A stretch of DNA of 64,000 nt, taken from the NCBI GenBank assembly GCA_023091735.1, contig JALKBU010000044.1:1-64000 (forward strand). The letters run 5' to 3'. The DNA is from Trichomonas tenax (Eukaryota; Parabasalia; Trichomonadida; Trichomonadidae). Under the pieces are notes generated by a model. The model ran no database searches. It worked only from the letters and a program-made list of their open reading frames with translations, and had not been told where the DNA came from. Positions 19,615 to 31,286 of this stretch are shown piece by piece; within the stretch, counting starts at the first letter, position 1; every line of letters begins with the position of its first letter. The position numbers were made by a program, and so were the translations under genes.

Positions 19615-22600
19615 TCAATTTACAACGAATTGGTTCTCAGCTGGAGAAACTAAGTATGTCATCTGGTTACCTTTACCCTTGAGGAAGATTTCACCTCTCT
19701 CTTCGATGTGGAACTTTCCTTCACCGGCGACGATCTCGTATGTTCCCTTAGAGATCTGGACATTTCCTGGAATATCTGTGGACTGAAGTCTTGCAGCGAC
19801 GTTGATTGTATCACCGATGATATCGAAAAGAGGCTTATCAGTACCAAGGACACCAGCGATGATTGGACCACCTGAGTTGACACCGATTCTGACCATCAAA
19901 GAAGCGTTGAGTTGTTCGTTGAGGTCTTCGATAGCATCGAGGACTCTCAAACCGAATGTGATTGTTTGGATAGCGTGAGACTTCGGTGGCTCGTCTGGCG
20001 AGAAGAGACCAGCAGCGGCCATATAGTCATCACCGATGAGTTTGATCTTCGTGATGAGAGGAAGATCGGACAAGATCTTATCGTATGCGGTGAAGACTGC
20101 GTTGAGGTTGGACATACACTGCTGTGCGGAAAGCGTTGCCATGTATGTTGAGAACTGACAGATATCGATGAAGATGACTGAAGCGGAAGGAACGACCATT
20201 GTGATATCCTTTTCACCCTTGTTGATTCTTCTGATGATGTCTGGTGGAAGAATCTTGAGAAGAAGATCATCAGACTTCTTCTTTGCAACCTCGACGGCCT
20301 CCTTCTGGCGCATTTCTTCTGTCTGATCCTTGCACATGACAGCGAAGAACTCTGCGTTTCTATGGTTGGAAGAGAAACCGAGAAGTGTTGCTTTGAGTGG
20401 GACTTTAACACCATCATCGCGAACACCTTCGAGTTGGCTCTCGAAAACGAGACCGCACTGACCTGACTGCATGAGCTGGAGTGTGTAGTAGAACTGCTGG
20501 TTCTTCTGTGAGCTTGGAAGGACCATCTGACAGTTCTGACCGAGAAGCTGCTCTGGCGTGAAGTGGAAGATTGTCGTGGCAGCTGGGTTGAGCTTTTCGA
20601 TGATGCAGTCTGTGTTGATGAGAAGCATAGCGTCTGGAGATGTGTGGAAGACAGCGTGTGCAGCAGAGGAGATCTGGTTTGCTGCCTGGTCATTGTTGAT
20701 CAAGAATGCTGTGGCGTTCTGGTTCTGAACGAAGTGGATTGGGTTAAGTCTGAGAATAATGGAGTTATAGGCGTTGTAAATCTCTCTGATATGAGAAACT
20801 GTTGCGATTTCGACGAAGAATGCAATAATAGCGAACAAGATGCAGACAACAAAGACAATATAGACAATTGTGTGGTACATCTTGATGTTGGTGTTGAAGG
20901 AGTTGAAGTATTTCTCAATGAATGCGTCGAACTCCGGAAGGAGACGGCCGTTAAGGATGTTACCTAACTTGTAGATCATCTCGTTGTCAAATTGATCTGG
21001 AAATGTGGAACCTTTCTGCCTAGCGCTGTAAAAGATTTCATCGTGGATACCAATGAAGTACAAAAGAAGCCTATCGAATGAGAGGCACTTGTAGTAGTTG
21101 ATTGACCACTTAGTGCCTGCCTCGAAAGTGCATGTTGGGTCGAATCTGGCAGTATCTATTTCTGGTGAGAAACCAAGTGCTGAATCATAAGTGTCATCGC
21201 CAAGGTCGATGAACTCTCTGAGGAGATTGATGCGGTTGTAAGCTTCCTTTACGTATGGTTCTTGCAATGAATAATTTAAGTATGGAACATTCGGCTTTGT
21301 AGCAAATGGAAGCTTATTCTTATTGAACATCCATGCGAATTGGTAGAACTCCTCGTGAACTGCGAGAGAAACAATACTGTTTCTAAGCTGCATGAAGAGG
21401 TTGATCTGGTTGATGTAGTTCTTGGCCTTCTTGTTGAGGACCTGAGCTTCAATCGAAACGAAAATAACAAGAGCAATGAAGATCAAAGCATTGATAATGT
21501 TGATGACATATGGTGGAATATTGAATCCAGAATTAGCTGCGACTGCTGAGCTTGCGCTCTTCTTCTTCGAAGTCTGGTTGCCGACGACAGAGCGCTGTAT
21601 TCTCTGTGCGGCCTCCTCGCAAGCTTCCTGCGGCATTGTGAGCATCATGTTTGTCATTGCAGTGAGTTCGGATGTTAAAGCAGCACTCAAATAAACGATT
21701 GTTGGCATTGTGAACAAAAGAACAGCGAATGGTGTGAAAGCAATGAAGAAGTTAGTTGTTGAGCCGACTGTATCTGTCTCTTCAGTATCTTCCTCTTCTT
21801 CTTCCTTTGTCTCCGGTGGGTCCGGCATAACATTTTGTTTTGGATTTTCGATGAAGTCGAATTTGTAGTCTTGATACTTGACATAGTAGTAATTATACTT
21901 GGACTGGTTGAGTGTCAAGTCCTCGAGCTCAGCGAATGTCGACGATATGTTCCTTGCAAGATTGTGGTAACCCTCCATGAGGATGATGTAGTAGTTGAAC
22001 ATTTCGCAGAATTCACGTGACTCGAGAATTGCATTTGCAGCATCTGGTGGTGATTTGCCCTTTGTGAGAGCAGAAAGGGAGCCAGATCTGATCATGAATA
22101 ATCTCATGACAGAGTCGATAGAGAAATTAGTATCGTCGCTGGGTTTTGGAACATAACCAGCTGAAGTAAGTGTGCATGTGCATTCCTTGAGTGGAACTGA
22201 TGTCAAAAGCTCCGCAAGTTCTTGTTCCTTTGTTGTAGGAATATTAGAAAGATAAAGTCCCTTAGAGAAAGCATCAAGATATTTGTTTGCGATATATATG
22301 AGATTAGACAATGTCACGTTGAAATCGCCTATTGTCACGTTTGTGTAGTAATTCAACTTTGTCATGTTTGCACCCAAAAATTCTTGAATCCTGGATTGGT
22401 TGAGAAGCTTAAGGGAGCTTGCAACATACCAATAAATCTGTTCACCGATCATTGAGGAAACACTCTGGAACTTGTTGAGATTGTGCAAGTGATTTGTAAC
22501 AGCAATGTCTTCATCGAAGAGTGGGAGAACTAAAACAAGGAAGACAATGATATAGACGATAGAGAAGATCAATCTTAAGGCCGATGTACCGATTGTCTTT

Positions 22601-24606
22601 GTGACAGCAGATGATTTGATGGATCTAACAGCTTGTTCGAAAGCAAGTCTGAGCTGAACACGTGGTAGTGCCTTCTCACCTTCCTGGAGATCGATAACTG
22701 TTGAATCGCTATCATCATTTGAAGAGTTTGCCGTTGAAGCACCAGTGGACTTTGATGTTGATGTAACAGAAACAGAAGCTGTGGATTCCTCCTGGCTGCT
22801 GCCCTTCTGGAATCTGCTCATGACTCTGTCCATGTGGATATCGCCGTGAATACCAACGAGACCCTTCTTCAAGTAGAATGGGAAGCATCTGATGAATGTC
22901 TTGAAGAGCTGATCGGACTCCTTAAGCTTACCGCTTTCGATCATCAAAGCCTTGTGGTACCAGTGAAGACCCTCCTTGAATTGGCACGTGCCTTCAATGA
23001 GGAATCTTGAGTACTCTGTTGCGAATCTGGCGTTGTTTGGATATTTGTCGATGACTTCGGACCATGAAGCATCAGCCTTCTGGCGAATGGCCATAGCGCG
23101 CTTGTAGAAATCGTGCTTGATTTCGTTGTGTGGGCGTGAAGCATTGAACCAGAAGCGTGTGTGCTCTGTGATCAAAGCATCTGTGATTGTTCTAACACGC
23201 GAAAGGTCAGTGTTAGCTTCACGTGAAGCAGAAGACTGACGGAAGACGTGGACACGGTGGAGCTGGAAGCGCATCAATTTCTGCAAGAGCGATGGATTGA
23301 TCATCTTGTTGACTCTTGTGACTAAGTTGTGCATAACAAGTTGCTCGTTCGGGAAGAATGAAACGAACCACATCATAATGATCAAGAGATCGTTGTCTTC
23401 TGGGAACTTCTCAAGCAAATACTTGATGATCGAGAAGTCCAAGAAGAGTGGGCAGCCGTGCATAAGACCATTAGCGAGATATCTGAAAGCTTTGTTATAT
23501 GATGTGATCTTAAGTGAATCAAAATACTCGAATTTTTCTTGATCGGTGATTTTCTCTTGGTATTCGAACACTTCATAAGAGAGTTCCTTGATAATGCGCT
23601 TCCTTCTGAAGTAAAGAATCGAGAAGAATACAGGAATCAAGCAGAAAAAAATTGCTGCTGGAATTCCATAAATAATGTAGGGAGCGAGGTTAAACCAGAT
23701 ACGGAAAGTTGAAATAATGCTTGCTGCCGCAACACCAATAGAATACGCGCAGAACGTCGATGAGTATAATAAATCCTTCAACTGGAGGCTCCAACCATAC
23801 AAAAACATGAGAAGGATACCACCGAGAATGAGAATGTGAGGAAGAATCCTATGCCATGGCAAGAAGAATTTCCAGTATTGACCTGTACCAAAACCAAGAC
23901 CCATAGCATAAAGAATTCGACACATTCTCTGTGGATTCCACAAGAAAATGTTGCTCTGGGAGACGAATGGTGATGAAAGCAATGGAATTGAAATAAATTC
24001 AACAATCGTGAAGAAAATTATATTGCTAATGAGTGCAAGCGCGAAATAGAAGATATGCATAGGTGTTGACGCCTTAGCGAGATCAGATAATGTTGCAAGT
24101 AAATAACATGGGTGGACAACGATGAGATAAATCATGAATTGACCGTATACATATTTCAACATGATCAAGCTGAATTTGTTAAACTCGAAAGATGTTCTGA
24201 ATATACCGTAAATTGCTAAAAATACGATTGCAAGGAGAATATCGAAGACTCCAATGCATATGTATGGTATTACGTAGTCTGCTGGATCACCAGAGATACC
24301 GCAGAACGCGATTTTGTTACATATTTCAATTGCATAAATTCCACCAGCGTGTAAATAGTCGAAGAAACCGCCGAAAAACATCTGGAAGATGCACAATCCG
24401 GATATGAGAAAGTTGAGTAACACGCTATCTGGGACAGTTCTGTTAGTTTCTGCTATCAATGGATAGAAAAAATTATCAAAAAACTTAAAATTAGAGGCAG
24501 AGACTTGTCCATTGGCGGCAAGTTCCGCAGCAAAGATAGAGCTCTTGATTGAAGACCTCGAAAGGCCACTTAATTGTGAACCTTGGTTCTGAGATCTCTC
24601 CGCCAT
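19615..24606 (-). CDS. multi-pass adenylyl cyclase with PAS domain
   Basis: 1663 residues. About eight membrane segments lie in the first 350 residues, followed by a helical region (to about 690) and four more membrane segments enclosing two loops (about 715-975 and 1085-1245). Then come a PAS domain (about 1317-1427, SPDAMLLINTDCIIEKLNPA) and a class III cyclase domain (about 1471-1645). Catalytic residues are complete: metal aspartates D1481 (FIDICQFS) and D1526 (LIGDDYMA), transition-state N1602 and R1606 (GDTINVAARL). The purine-selecting pair is K1522 and D1595, the adenylyl type (guanylyl cyclases have Glu and Cys). A single catalytic domain implies a homodimer. Such large PAS cyclases form a big family in trichomonads, where they probably sense outside signals. 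The coding part is markedly less AT-rich than its flanks. Confidence 0.93.
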   Translation of the reverse strand: MAERSQNQGSQLSGLSRSSIKSSIFAAELAANGQVSASNFKFFDNFFYPLIAETNRTVPDSVLLNFLISGLCIFQMFFGGFFDYLHAGGIYAIEICNKIAFCGISGDPADYVIPYICIGVFDILLAIVFLAIYGIFRTSFEFNKFSLIMLKYVYGQFMIYLIVVHPCYLLATLSDLAKASTPMHIFYFALALISNIIFFTIVEFISIPLLSSPFVSQSNIFLWNPQRMCRILYAMGLGFGTGQYWKFFLPWHRILPHILILGGILLMFLYGWSLQLKDLLYSSTFCAYSIGVAAASIISTFRIWFNLAPYIIYGIPAAIFFCLIPVFFSILYFRRKRIIKELSYEVFEYQEKITDQEKFEYFDSLKITSYNKAFRYLANGLMHGCPLFLDFSIIKYLLEKFPEDNDLLIIMMWFVSFFPNEQLVMHNLVTRVNKMINPSLLQKLMRFQLHRVHVFRQSSASREANTDLSRVRTITDALITEHTRFWFNASRPHNEIKHDFYKRAMAIRQKADASWSEVIDKYPNNARFATEYSRFLIEGTCQFKEGLHWYHKALMIESGKLKESDQLFKTFIRCFPFYLKKGLVGIHGDIHMDRVMSRFQKGSSQEESTASVSVTSTSKSTGASTANSSNDDSDSTVIDLQEGEKALPRVQLRLAFEQAVRSIKSSAVTKTIGTSALRLIFSIVYIIVFLVLVLPLFDEDIAVTNHLHNLNKFQSVSSMIGEQIYWYVASSLKLLNQSRIQEFLGANMTKLNYYTNVTIGDFNVTLSNLIYIANKYLDAFSKGLYLSNIPTTKEQELAELLTSVPLKECTCTLTSAGYVPKPSDDTNFSIDSVMRLFMIRSGSLSALTKGKSPPDAANAILESREFCEMFNYYIILMEGYHNLARNISSTFAELEDLTLNQSKYNYYYVKYQDYKFDFIENPKQNVMPDPPETKEEEEEDTEETDTVGSTTNFFIAFTPFAVLLFTMPTIVYLSAALTSELTAMTNMMLTMPQEACEEAAQRIQRSVVGNQTSKKKSASSAVAANSGFNIPPYVINIINALIFIALVIFVSIEAQVLNKKAKNYINQINLFMQLRNSIVSLAVHEEFYQFAWMFNKNKLPFATKPNVPYLNYSLQEPYVKEAYNRINLLREFIDLGDDTYDSALGFSPEIDTARFDPTCTFEAGTKWSINYYKCLSFDRLLLYFIGIHDEIFYSARQKGSTFPDQFDNEMIYKLGNILNGRLLPEFDAFIEKYFNSFNTNIKMYHTIVYIVFVVCILFAIIAFFVEIATVSHIREIYNAYNSIILRLNPIHFVQNQNATAFLINNDQAANQISSAAHAVFHTSPDAMLLINTDCIIEKLNPAATTIFHFTPEQLLGQNCQMVLPSSQKNQQFYYTLQLMQSGQCGLVFESQLEGVRDDGVKVPLKATLLGFSSNHRNAEFFAVMCKDQTEEMRQKEAVEVAKKKSDDLLLKILPPDIIRRINKGEKDITMVVPSASVIFIDICQFSTYMATLSAQQCMSNLNAVFTAYDKILSDLPLITKIKLIGDDYMAAAGLFSPDEPPKSHAIQTITFGLRVLDAIEDLNEQLNASLMVRIGVNSGGPIIAGVLGTDKPLFDIIGDTINVAARLQSTDIPGNVQISKGTYEIVAGEGKFHIEERGEIFLKGKGNQMTYLVSPAENQFVVN

Positions 24607-27600
24607 TAAAAGTTTTTTTTTAATTTCGTCACTTTTTAAAAGTTCGTTTTTTTTTATTTTTACCTTGAAAAATAAATATCATTTAGTATAATAAGGCAAT
24701 TTAATCTAAAATTTTAAGTTTTGAGAAGAAAACCGGTTTATACTCTGAAAAAAAAATAAATTATTTTTAACATTATATCGCCAATCCATATGTATCCAAT
24801 TTTCAACAATATTTTGAATTTACAAAATTTTTATTAAAATAATTTTATATTTAATATATCATGAAGCAAACAATTGTACAATTTTTAACCCATAATTTTT
24901 GAAAATTTGCGAAAACATATCAGCATAATACACATTATCATATTTTAAAATAAAATTGAAGGTTTTGTTAGTATTATTTGGATACGGATTTCTCTCAAAA
25001 GTATCGTCAATTTTTCATCCAAATTGAAAGATTAAAACGGTTTTTATCGGACGCAGTTTTGATTTTAAATCATTGAAAAACAACAGCATACAGGAGCATA
25101 ATTATTCACCAGTAATTTTTTGATTTTTTACTTTACCGAATTCATATGTGTAACAGGGTGAATGTATGCTTTCTGAAACATTTGCATTTTCTGCGTGAAA
25201 AGATAAGGTATTTATGTATAAGATATCATACGTCATGAACATACAATCAGTGAAATGATGGAATAGCGAATTGGCAAAAATGGGCCAATTTTCGCTGAAA
25301 AGTGACATTGTTGAGCCAATATTTTCGGAATTATATTTGTATCCTAAAATATCACCATAGAGATATATCATTAGCATTTTTGATTATAATTTCACAATAT
25401 TAAAGCTAAAATCAGAGGATTTGATTGTATTTAAAAATAATCTTGGGTTTTTGAACCTAAAAACGAGTGATTTCTAATGCACAATAGTTTGCAGCGTCAC
25501 TCTTAAGTTATTCATAATAAAATGAGTTTTTCTCAAGAGCTTCTCGATAAATCTATGCTTTTTCTTGGTTGTTTATTATCTAAATGAAATGTGCAATATG
25601 AAAGTCATATAGCGCATTAGCGAATTTGGCGGACCCGTAGCACTGCGCTATTCAATTTTGAATAGTTTACGCGAATTAGGCTAAAAACCTTATTAGTGAA
25701 TTTTGTTACTTTTTCTCTAATTACACAGGGGTTATATTAATTATCGAGGGATAATATGTGATAATATGGAGAGGACATTCAATAAAAGGGTGATTTGAAA
25801 ATAATAAGGGATTTTTATTATAGGGGTTTGATAAACAATGAGGTCGATTTTTATAATTTCCGGGTCAAACGGCATTATAAAGGGTCCTTGGGTTGCTCCT
25901 TCCGCACGATCCTTAAAAATGTTGTGTTCGCGCTCAGCCAAAAAGTGCCTAATTCGCACATCCATAGTGAAATCAAATTTAAAAGTTTTTATGCGATATC
26001 TATCGACAACAAAAAACGATTTCAGCTTTTAAAGCATAGCACATTTGGACATCATCAAATTATAGCCAGGCGCATTCACGGTTTGATCATGCTCGCTATT
26101 TGATTATATTTGATTTTATTCAAATATTTCTTCATGCTTTGTTTCCAACCTTATGAAGTACAAAATACATTTATCCTGGATATCTCAAATATTATCTGCT
26201 TAGTGGATTTGTAGAGAATGAAATATATTCAACCATCAAAATAATGTTGAGAAAATAGCTCATAATTGCCACTGTGAACTATAACTATGACATATGTTTT
26301 GTTGTATCTGTGAATCAGAGATTTAAGTCAAATATATTATTGTGGCCATCAGCAATAATGAATTACTAGATACCAGAACTGTATTTTTTGTTTCAATAAT
26401 GGAATAGTTATTATTTAAAAGATAGTTAACTTCTGATTCATCAGATATAAGAGTCGATAAAAATATGATCTAAATGAACTAAAACCAACAAGTAATGAAA
26501 TATCATCAACTAGTAAATTATCGACGATTTCTATTATCCAAATGCAAAAATATTAGTTCTTTTAGTTGATTTTAGATCAAATCTTAACAATAATAACGTA
26601 TTCTAAGTAATCTATTATTATATGGTCATTCATTTATAGGTAGGATTTGATTTTCTTGAAATAGCAATCTTTAAGTGCATGGAGTGGAGGCTATAAAACG
26701 CGTTTCTGGAAAAATAAAATTTATCCATTTTACAGTCAAAATGACATATTACATATCAAATACAATCATGTGAACGCAAAAAAATGCAAGAATGAGGGTT
26801 TGGAAGCCTATTTCCTTCTTTTGACATTCAATTACCGTTACAGGTCACAAAATTGGAGGTGCGATTTAATACCCAGTTTCACAATACTTTAGCCACAGGT
26901 CTAAAGCAGGGGGTGTCAGGAATTTTGATTAAAGTTTGGTTGTTCGAAACAGCATTGGTGCGTTTTTTCCTTTTTTGAGTCACCTTTCTGTAAAGAAGAT
27001 TTTTAGGGGACTGGGACAAAATAGAACAACGTGCTTTTCTGACATGCAACTTTTTGACATGTAAAGTCAGAATGTCGAAATAAAGGAAAGTGACACGTTT
27101 GCGGGAAAAAATGGAAAAGTGTCAATAGGTTGAAATGGATTGAACTCAATGTTGGAAGCCAAAGAAGACTTCATTATGAGTAGTTGTGGCCTTATAGTGA
27201 AGGATGTTATTTGTGCTATCAGCATCCTGACGATAGCACATCATCCATTTCTCTTTGTTCATTGCAAGTTTTTGTTGCACTCCAAACCTAAGAAAACCAA
27301 GAAACTCGGTTGAAATTATCCCATCTTGCATGGTAAATATGAATTATAAACGAATAATTTGAAGATAAAAATAAAAATTTAGTTAAAAATGAATTTTACA
27401 AAGAATATAAGGATCGAATTGAGAATTTAAATAATATAAATCAATATATAAAATGAAAGTCACATGAAAACATAATCTAATTCATGATTCATAATTAATT
27501 ATGAATTTAATGATATATTAATAATTATGAGAATAAGTAATAATATGAAAATAATCTTGTAATGAAAAGGTATCTGTAAAAAATAAAAAATAGAAAAAAA

Positions 27601-28710
27601 ATAATAATTTTTTAAAATCAAAAGTGAAAATGTAATATGTATTAAAAATTGAATCAATAAGTGGGTTCTTGATAGGGCCTGGCTTGGCCACTCGAGGGCT
27701 TTGGAAGTCTCAGGCCGACCTCGCCATGCATCGAATCTGATGCTGAAGGTAGAGGCGGCTTCTGTAGGCTGAGTCCTTCTTGATAAGGCCTGGCCACTCG
27801 AGGGCTTTGGAAGTCTCAGGCCAACCTCGCCCAATGACATTCTTACAACAATTTAAGCATGCATAAATATCGTTGTTTTCTTAACAATTACCAATTAGGT
27901 ATATGCTCGTTGATGATGGAGTTGTGGCTCGTCAGCAACACTAGACTGGATGTATTGGTTAGACTACAAAGATATTTATGACACTTTTTATAAAGGTGAC
28001 AATTTGCCCGTGCAAAAAAGTGACAGTTTATTCATGAAAAGTGACTTTAGGGTTCATCTGTCACTTTTAATATTCACTTTTGTCATAGACTCAGATTTTT
28101 AGTGTCAACATTGAATAAAAATTGTGAATGTTGAATTGTGTAGTGTTTTAGTTAATGCTAAAGGTTATATATGCTATTGGTTCGATTCCTGGAAATCCTT
28201 TTTATTTGTTTTCTGTTTCTTTTTGTCGAAAAAAAAAAATATATTTTAAATTCCATGAAATGCATTATATATAAGATATACGTGGTATATTGATGTCAAA
28301 AATACCATATCCTGCTCATCAGGCAGGAAAATTACATATTGAAATTTATTATTAGTTCATTTATCATGCTATTAATTGAATATCATTTCTCTATAGTTAG
28401 TAGATACTATTTATATTATTAGTTAGAATGACTCAAATATGCTGAAAAAATTCTCTGATGAAAGCAAGAGATTTATTTTTTTAAAACATTTAATAGGGGA
28501 AAAATAAAATCCGAATAATGACTTGGATTTTATAACTATTACATAATGAATGCTGATTGAGCAAATCGTTAAAATAGACATTTTCAATTTTTTTCATTCA
28601 TTTTTGAAAAACGTTAGATTAAGGAGTATTACATAGTGAAAATGTTCCACATTATGAAAATATTTAATTTCAAATACTACCCTATGAATTACATTAAAGT
28701 TTTTACTAAG
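24607..28710. other. gene-poor stretch, about 4.1 kb
   Basis: No gene is supported. ORFs at 25102-25377 (minus, 91 codons) and 25795-26103 (plus, 102 codons) have no family signature. At 26868-26893 there is a copy of the terminal sequence (CAGTTTCACAATACTTTAGC) shared by the dispersed repeat listed at 28711. Words of the AAAAGTGACA and TGACATGTAAA families become frequent from about 27,000 on. A tRNA-like B-box (GGTTCGATTCC, near 28179) has no matching acceptor stem. Confidence 0.45.
27668..27831. repeat. GC-rich direct repeat, two copies 110 bases apart
   Basis: Copies at 27668-27725 and 27778-27831 share CCACTCGAGGGCTTTGGAAG and CTCAGGCC.ACCTCGCC. The second copy lacks about five bases. 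The block is GC-rich in the middle of AT-rich DNA and encodes nothing obvious. It could be a structured RNA or the remnant of an element. Confidence 0.6.
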
Positions 28711-29310
28711 CTCTGATATGTAAATTTATTTATATATGGTTTTAGTAGTTATACTTAAGAAGATGATTCCTTGTATGATAATAATAACAATGAGATAATT
28801 AAATTTACATGAATAAGCGTAAACATCATTATTTTGTTAAAATCATCAGTAAAATTTCAACGTTTTGTTGGATTTGATTGATGTTCTGTGTATGGAGGTG
28901 CTAGAATTCGCCTGTATTTTGCGATTCTGCACTCAAATATGAAAAATTATTGTTTTTTGTGATTGAATAATTTTGGACCTAAAATTGTTAACGGTATGAT
29001 AATATTTTTATTACAGAAGTGGATAGTGTATACAATTTATTTGGAGAACTTGAAGTCAAAATTAATGATCATCGTATGAATTTATGAGATATGAAGAAAA
29101 TACGTAATTTATGAGCTGATTTTTGAAGTTTATTGGTACTCATGTATTGCATGGTATGCGTTAATTCATGCGGAAAAGCCTCAGCTAGCAGTTTACATAT
29201 GAGTTTGGGGTAAACAGCGTTGAACCATCCATTAAAAATTGAATCTGACAATATAACATGTAAACACCCAAAAAGGCAGGGTGTGGCTAAAGTATTGTGA
29301 AACTGGATAC
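28711..29310 (+). repeat. dispersed repeat R1, copy 1
   Basis: About 600 bases that recur in inverted orientation at 56903-57503, with high but imperfect identity over the whole length. The match stops abruptly at CTCTGATATG on one side and at TGTGGCTAAAGTATTGTGAA on the other, so it behaves as a unit. A short minus-strand frame (FNAVYPKLICKL, AFPHELTHTMQYMSTNKLQK) is similar in both copies, but copy 2 has stops. Probably a non-autonomous or decayed mobile element. Confidence 0.75.
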
Positions 29311-29798
29311 TTTGAAAAAATCAATTTTCGATTCTTTCAAAAATGTAATTCTTGACAAAAGTGACATATTTTGAAAAGTTTACAAAAAGTAACTTTTCTA
29401 AAATGGTTCACTTTTGTATCAAGAATGGAAATATTCGACAAAAGTGACGTCCCGAAGGGTGTTAGTTTGTCGAATATTTCAAATATCTACGTGTGTTGCT
29501 ACGTATATCACATACAAAAGACATTTGTGATGCTATTTCCAATTGCGGATTCATGTGAACTCGACACACTCACTTTTCTACAAAATTTCTAAAATGACTT
29601 TTTGACCTATTATCTGTATTCACCAGTGTGAAAAATCGCTATGTGTATAAAAATTGTGTTTCATTTCAGGTAACTTTGAATGTAAGAGGTTCCCTTTTAA
29701 ATAGCAAAACGATTCATTGCAATGTGTCGGACCCATATATGAATGAATGCAGAAATTAACGATGATTTATGTCACTTTTCATCGACCTTTGAGAATCT
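29311..29798. other. upstream region of the transporter gene
   Basis: About 490 bases with several AAAAGTGACA/GTCACTTTT words (29360, 29440, 29771) and no supported gene. Confidence 0.4.
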
Positions 29799-29803
29799 TC
29801 ATT
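29799..29803 (+). promoter_or_regulatory. Inr (TCATT) that favours the downstream ATG of the transporter
   Basis: TCATTTTTCTGTATCGATG: predicted +1 at 29801, 14 bases before the ATG at 29815. It lies downstream of the first in-frame ATG (29743), so the start at 29815 is the more likely one. Confidence 0.55.
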
Positions 29804-29814
29804 TTTCTGTATCG

Positions 29815-31041
29815 ATGAAGAAAGAAATCGACGGCTTTTCTGCTTCACAGACAGACTCAGATCTCTTGTTATCCAACGAAGATGCTGCAAAGAAGAATAC
29901 ATTCGTCAGCGGCTTCTTCATCACTCTTCCTGTTTTCATGGGATACGCATGCTGCTTCTCGCTTCAACACAGACTTTCATTCGTCTTCGGATTGACAGAA
30001 GGTGCTTCCGGTGACGCACTATCTAAAACTTACGGCGTTGCCACTTCTTTTGTTTTCTTCTTCAACTTGATTTTCCGTGTCCTTGGTCATAATATTGTTT
30101 TCGGCTGCCTTTCTCCAAAGTGGCGTATCACAGCATCCCTTGTATCCATGATTATCGGTATGATTCTTTTCATCATTTTATCTTTCCAGCAAAATCCACC
30201 ACATGTCGCTCTTGCTTTCCTTCCATTCTCATTCTGCGGTGTCTGCGAAGGTTCCTTCGGTCCAAACATGTTAAACGTCGTTAATGATATGGGACAAACA
30301 CGTTTGTGGGTCGTTTTAGCTATGCCTTGTGGCGTTTCTGTCATCACAATGGGTGGCTTCGCTTTGATGGCGTTAGGTGTTCCATTCCAGACATTCTACA
30401 TCGCTACAGCTGTTTGCTTAGCAGGCTCTATTATTTTGTATCATATCACAATCTTCCCAGAGGCAAAGAATCACGGCAACAAGCAGTCCACTTTCAGCCT
30501 CAAGGACTTCGGCAGAGATATTTGCAATATTAGAGAGTGGTTCCCGAAGATTGCTTTCGTTTCTGTCGTTTTCTTAGTCAATATGATGTGCCTTTCATTG
30601 TTCAACCCAGGTGCAACACTTTACGCTTATGCTACACGTGTTACTTTCCGTCTTTTTGGAGGTCTCACAATTCATCACGATCTTTTCATCCTCCTTTACA
30701 ACATCGGCTCTTTCTGCGGCGATTTCTTCTCTCGTAAGGTTATGGACAAGAAGAAGATCATCAACCCAATCTGGTTCTTCCTTCTTCTCTGCTTCGGATT
30801 CGTTATCAACCTTTCTCTCATCCCAGAGATTGCTCCATTCGCTGCTTTCTGCTTCTCTTGGGCAAATGGTGGTCTCTACGTTCAGTCCACAAAGCTCATT
30901 GGTCAACTCTTCAAGGAGAGGTATCACCTTACTGCTACATCCACATGGCTCTTCATCGGTGATGCTGGCTCAACAGCTGGTGCTAACATCGTCCAGTTGA
31001 TCCGCCCAGTCACTGCTTCACTCAAGATGAAAATGTATTAA
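29815..31041 (+). CDS. ENT/MFS-like multi-pass transporter
   Basis: 408 residues from the ATG at 29815 (432 if the ATG at 29743 is used). A short acidic N-terminal tail (DSDLLLSNEDAAKK) is followed by 10-11 membrane segments with a cytosolic loop in the middle (HGNKQSTFSLKDFGRDI). LYNIGSFCGDFFSRKVMDKK resembles the NVFDWIGR region, and FCFSWANGGLYVQSTKLIGQ the SNGYL region, of equilibrative nucleoside transporters (SLC29). Trichomonads cannot make purines or pyrimidines de novo, so nucleoside uptake would fit, but the match is not decisive and a general MFS or CLN3-like protein is possible. Codon use is GC-rich and biased, suggesting strong expression. Confidence 0.75.
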   Translation: MKKEIDGFSASQTDSDLLLSNEDAAKKNTFVSGFFITLPVFMGYACCFSLQHRLSFVFGLTEGASGDALSKTYGVATSFVFFFNLIFRVLGHNIVFGCLSPKWRITASLVSMIIGMILFIILSFQQNPPHVALAFLPFSFCGVCEGSFGPNMLNVVNDMGQTRLWVVLAMPCGVSVITMGGFALMALGVPFQTFYIATAVCLAGSIILYHITIFPEAKNHGNKQSTFSLKDFGRDICNIREWFPKIAFVSVVFLVNMMCLSLFNPGATLYAYATRVTFRLFGGLTIHHDLFILLYNIGSFCGDFFSRKVMDKKKIINPIWFFLLLCFGFVINLSLIPEIAPFAAFCFSWANGGLYVQSTKLIGQLFKERYHLTATSTWLFIGDAGSTAGANIVQLIRPVTASLKMKMY

Positions 31042-31286
31042 AAAGCATTTTGGTAATATATATTATTACTTGGATGCTTAATGTTACTACACATTACAAT
31101 ATATAGCAATTTTAAAAGTAAATCCTAAAACATCTTTAAGATTTTATTAAAAATATTTAGGAATATTATAAAAATAAAATATTATAGCTGTCATCCAGAA
31201 ATACATATAGTGCATTCAAACAAGGAAGAACTCGTAAATTTTATATAAGAAAAAAATATAGACAATAAAAAGCTAAAAGGAATAAG

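Noticed and set aside
19947..20693. 248-codon minus-strand ORF inside the cyclase gene
   Set aside because: Serine/threonine/arginine-rich shadow frame of a long coding region with strong codon bias.
25795..26103. 102-codon plus-strand ORF as a gene
   Set aside because: No family signature, overlapping open frames on the same and opposite strand, AT-rich codons, no Inr.
27499..27840. 113-codon minus-strand ORF over the GC-rich repeat
   Set aside because: Its first half is the duplicated GC-rich block and its second half is low-complexity Ile/Leu/Phe from A/T runs.
28120..28200. tRNA suggested by the B-box-like GGTTCGATTCC
   Set aside because: No T-stem of five pairs, no matching 5' acceptor strand and no proper A box upstream.
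29069..29251. Zinc-protease motif HELTH in a minus-strand ORF of repeat R1
   Set aside because: The frame is short, has stops in copy 2, and shows no other protease feature; HExxH occurs by chance.
30595..31000. ORFs on both strands within the transporter gene
   Set aside because: Shadow frames; the transporter frame has membrane segments and an Inr.
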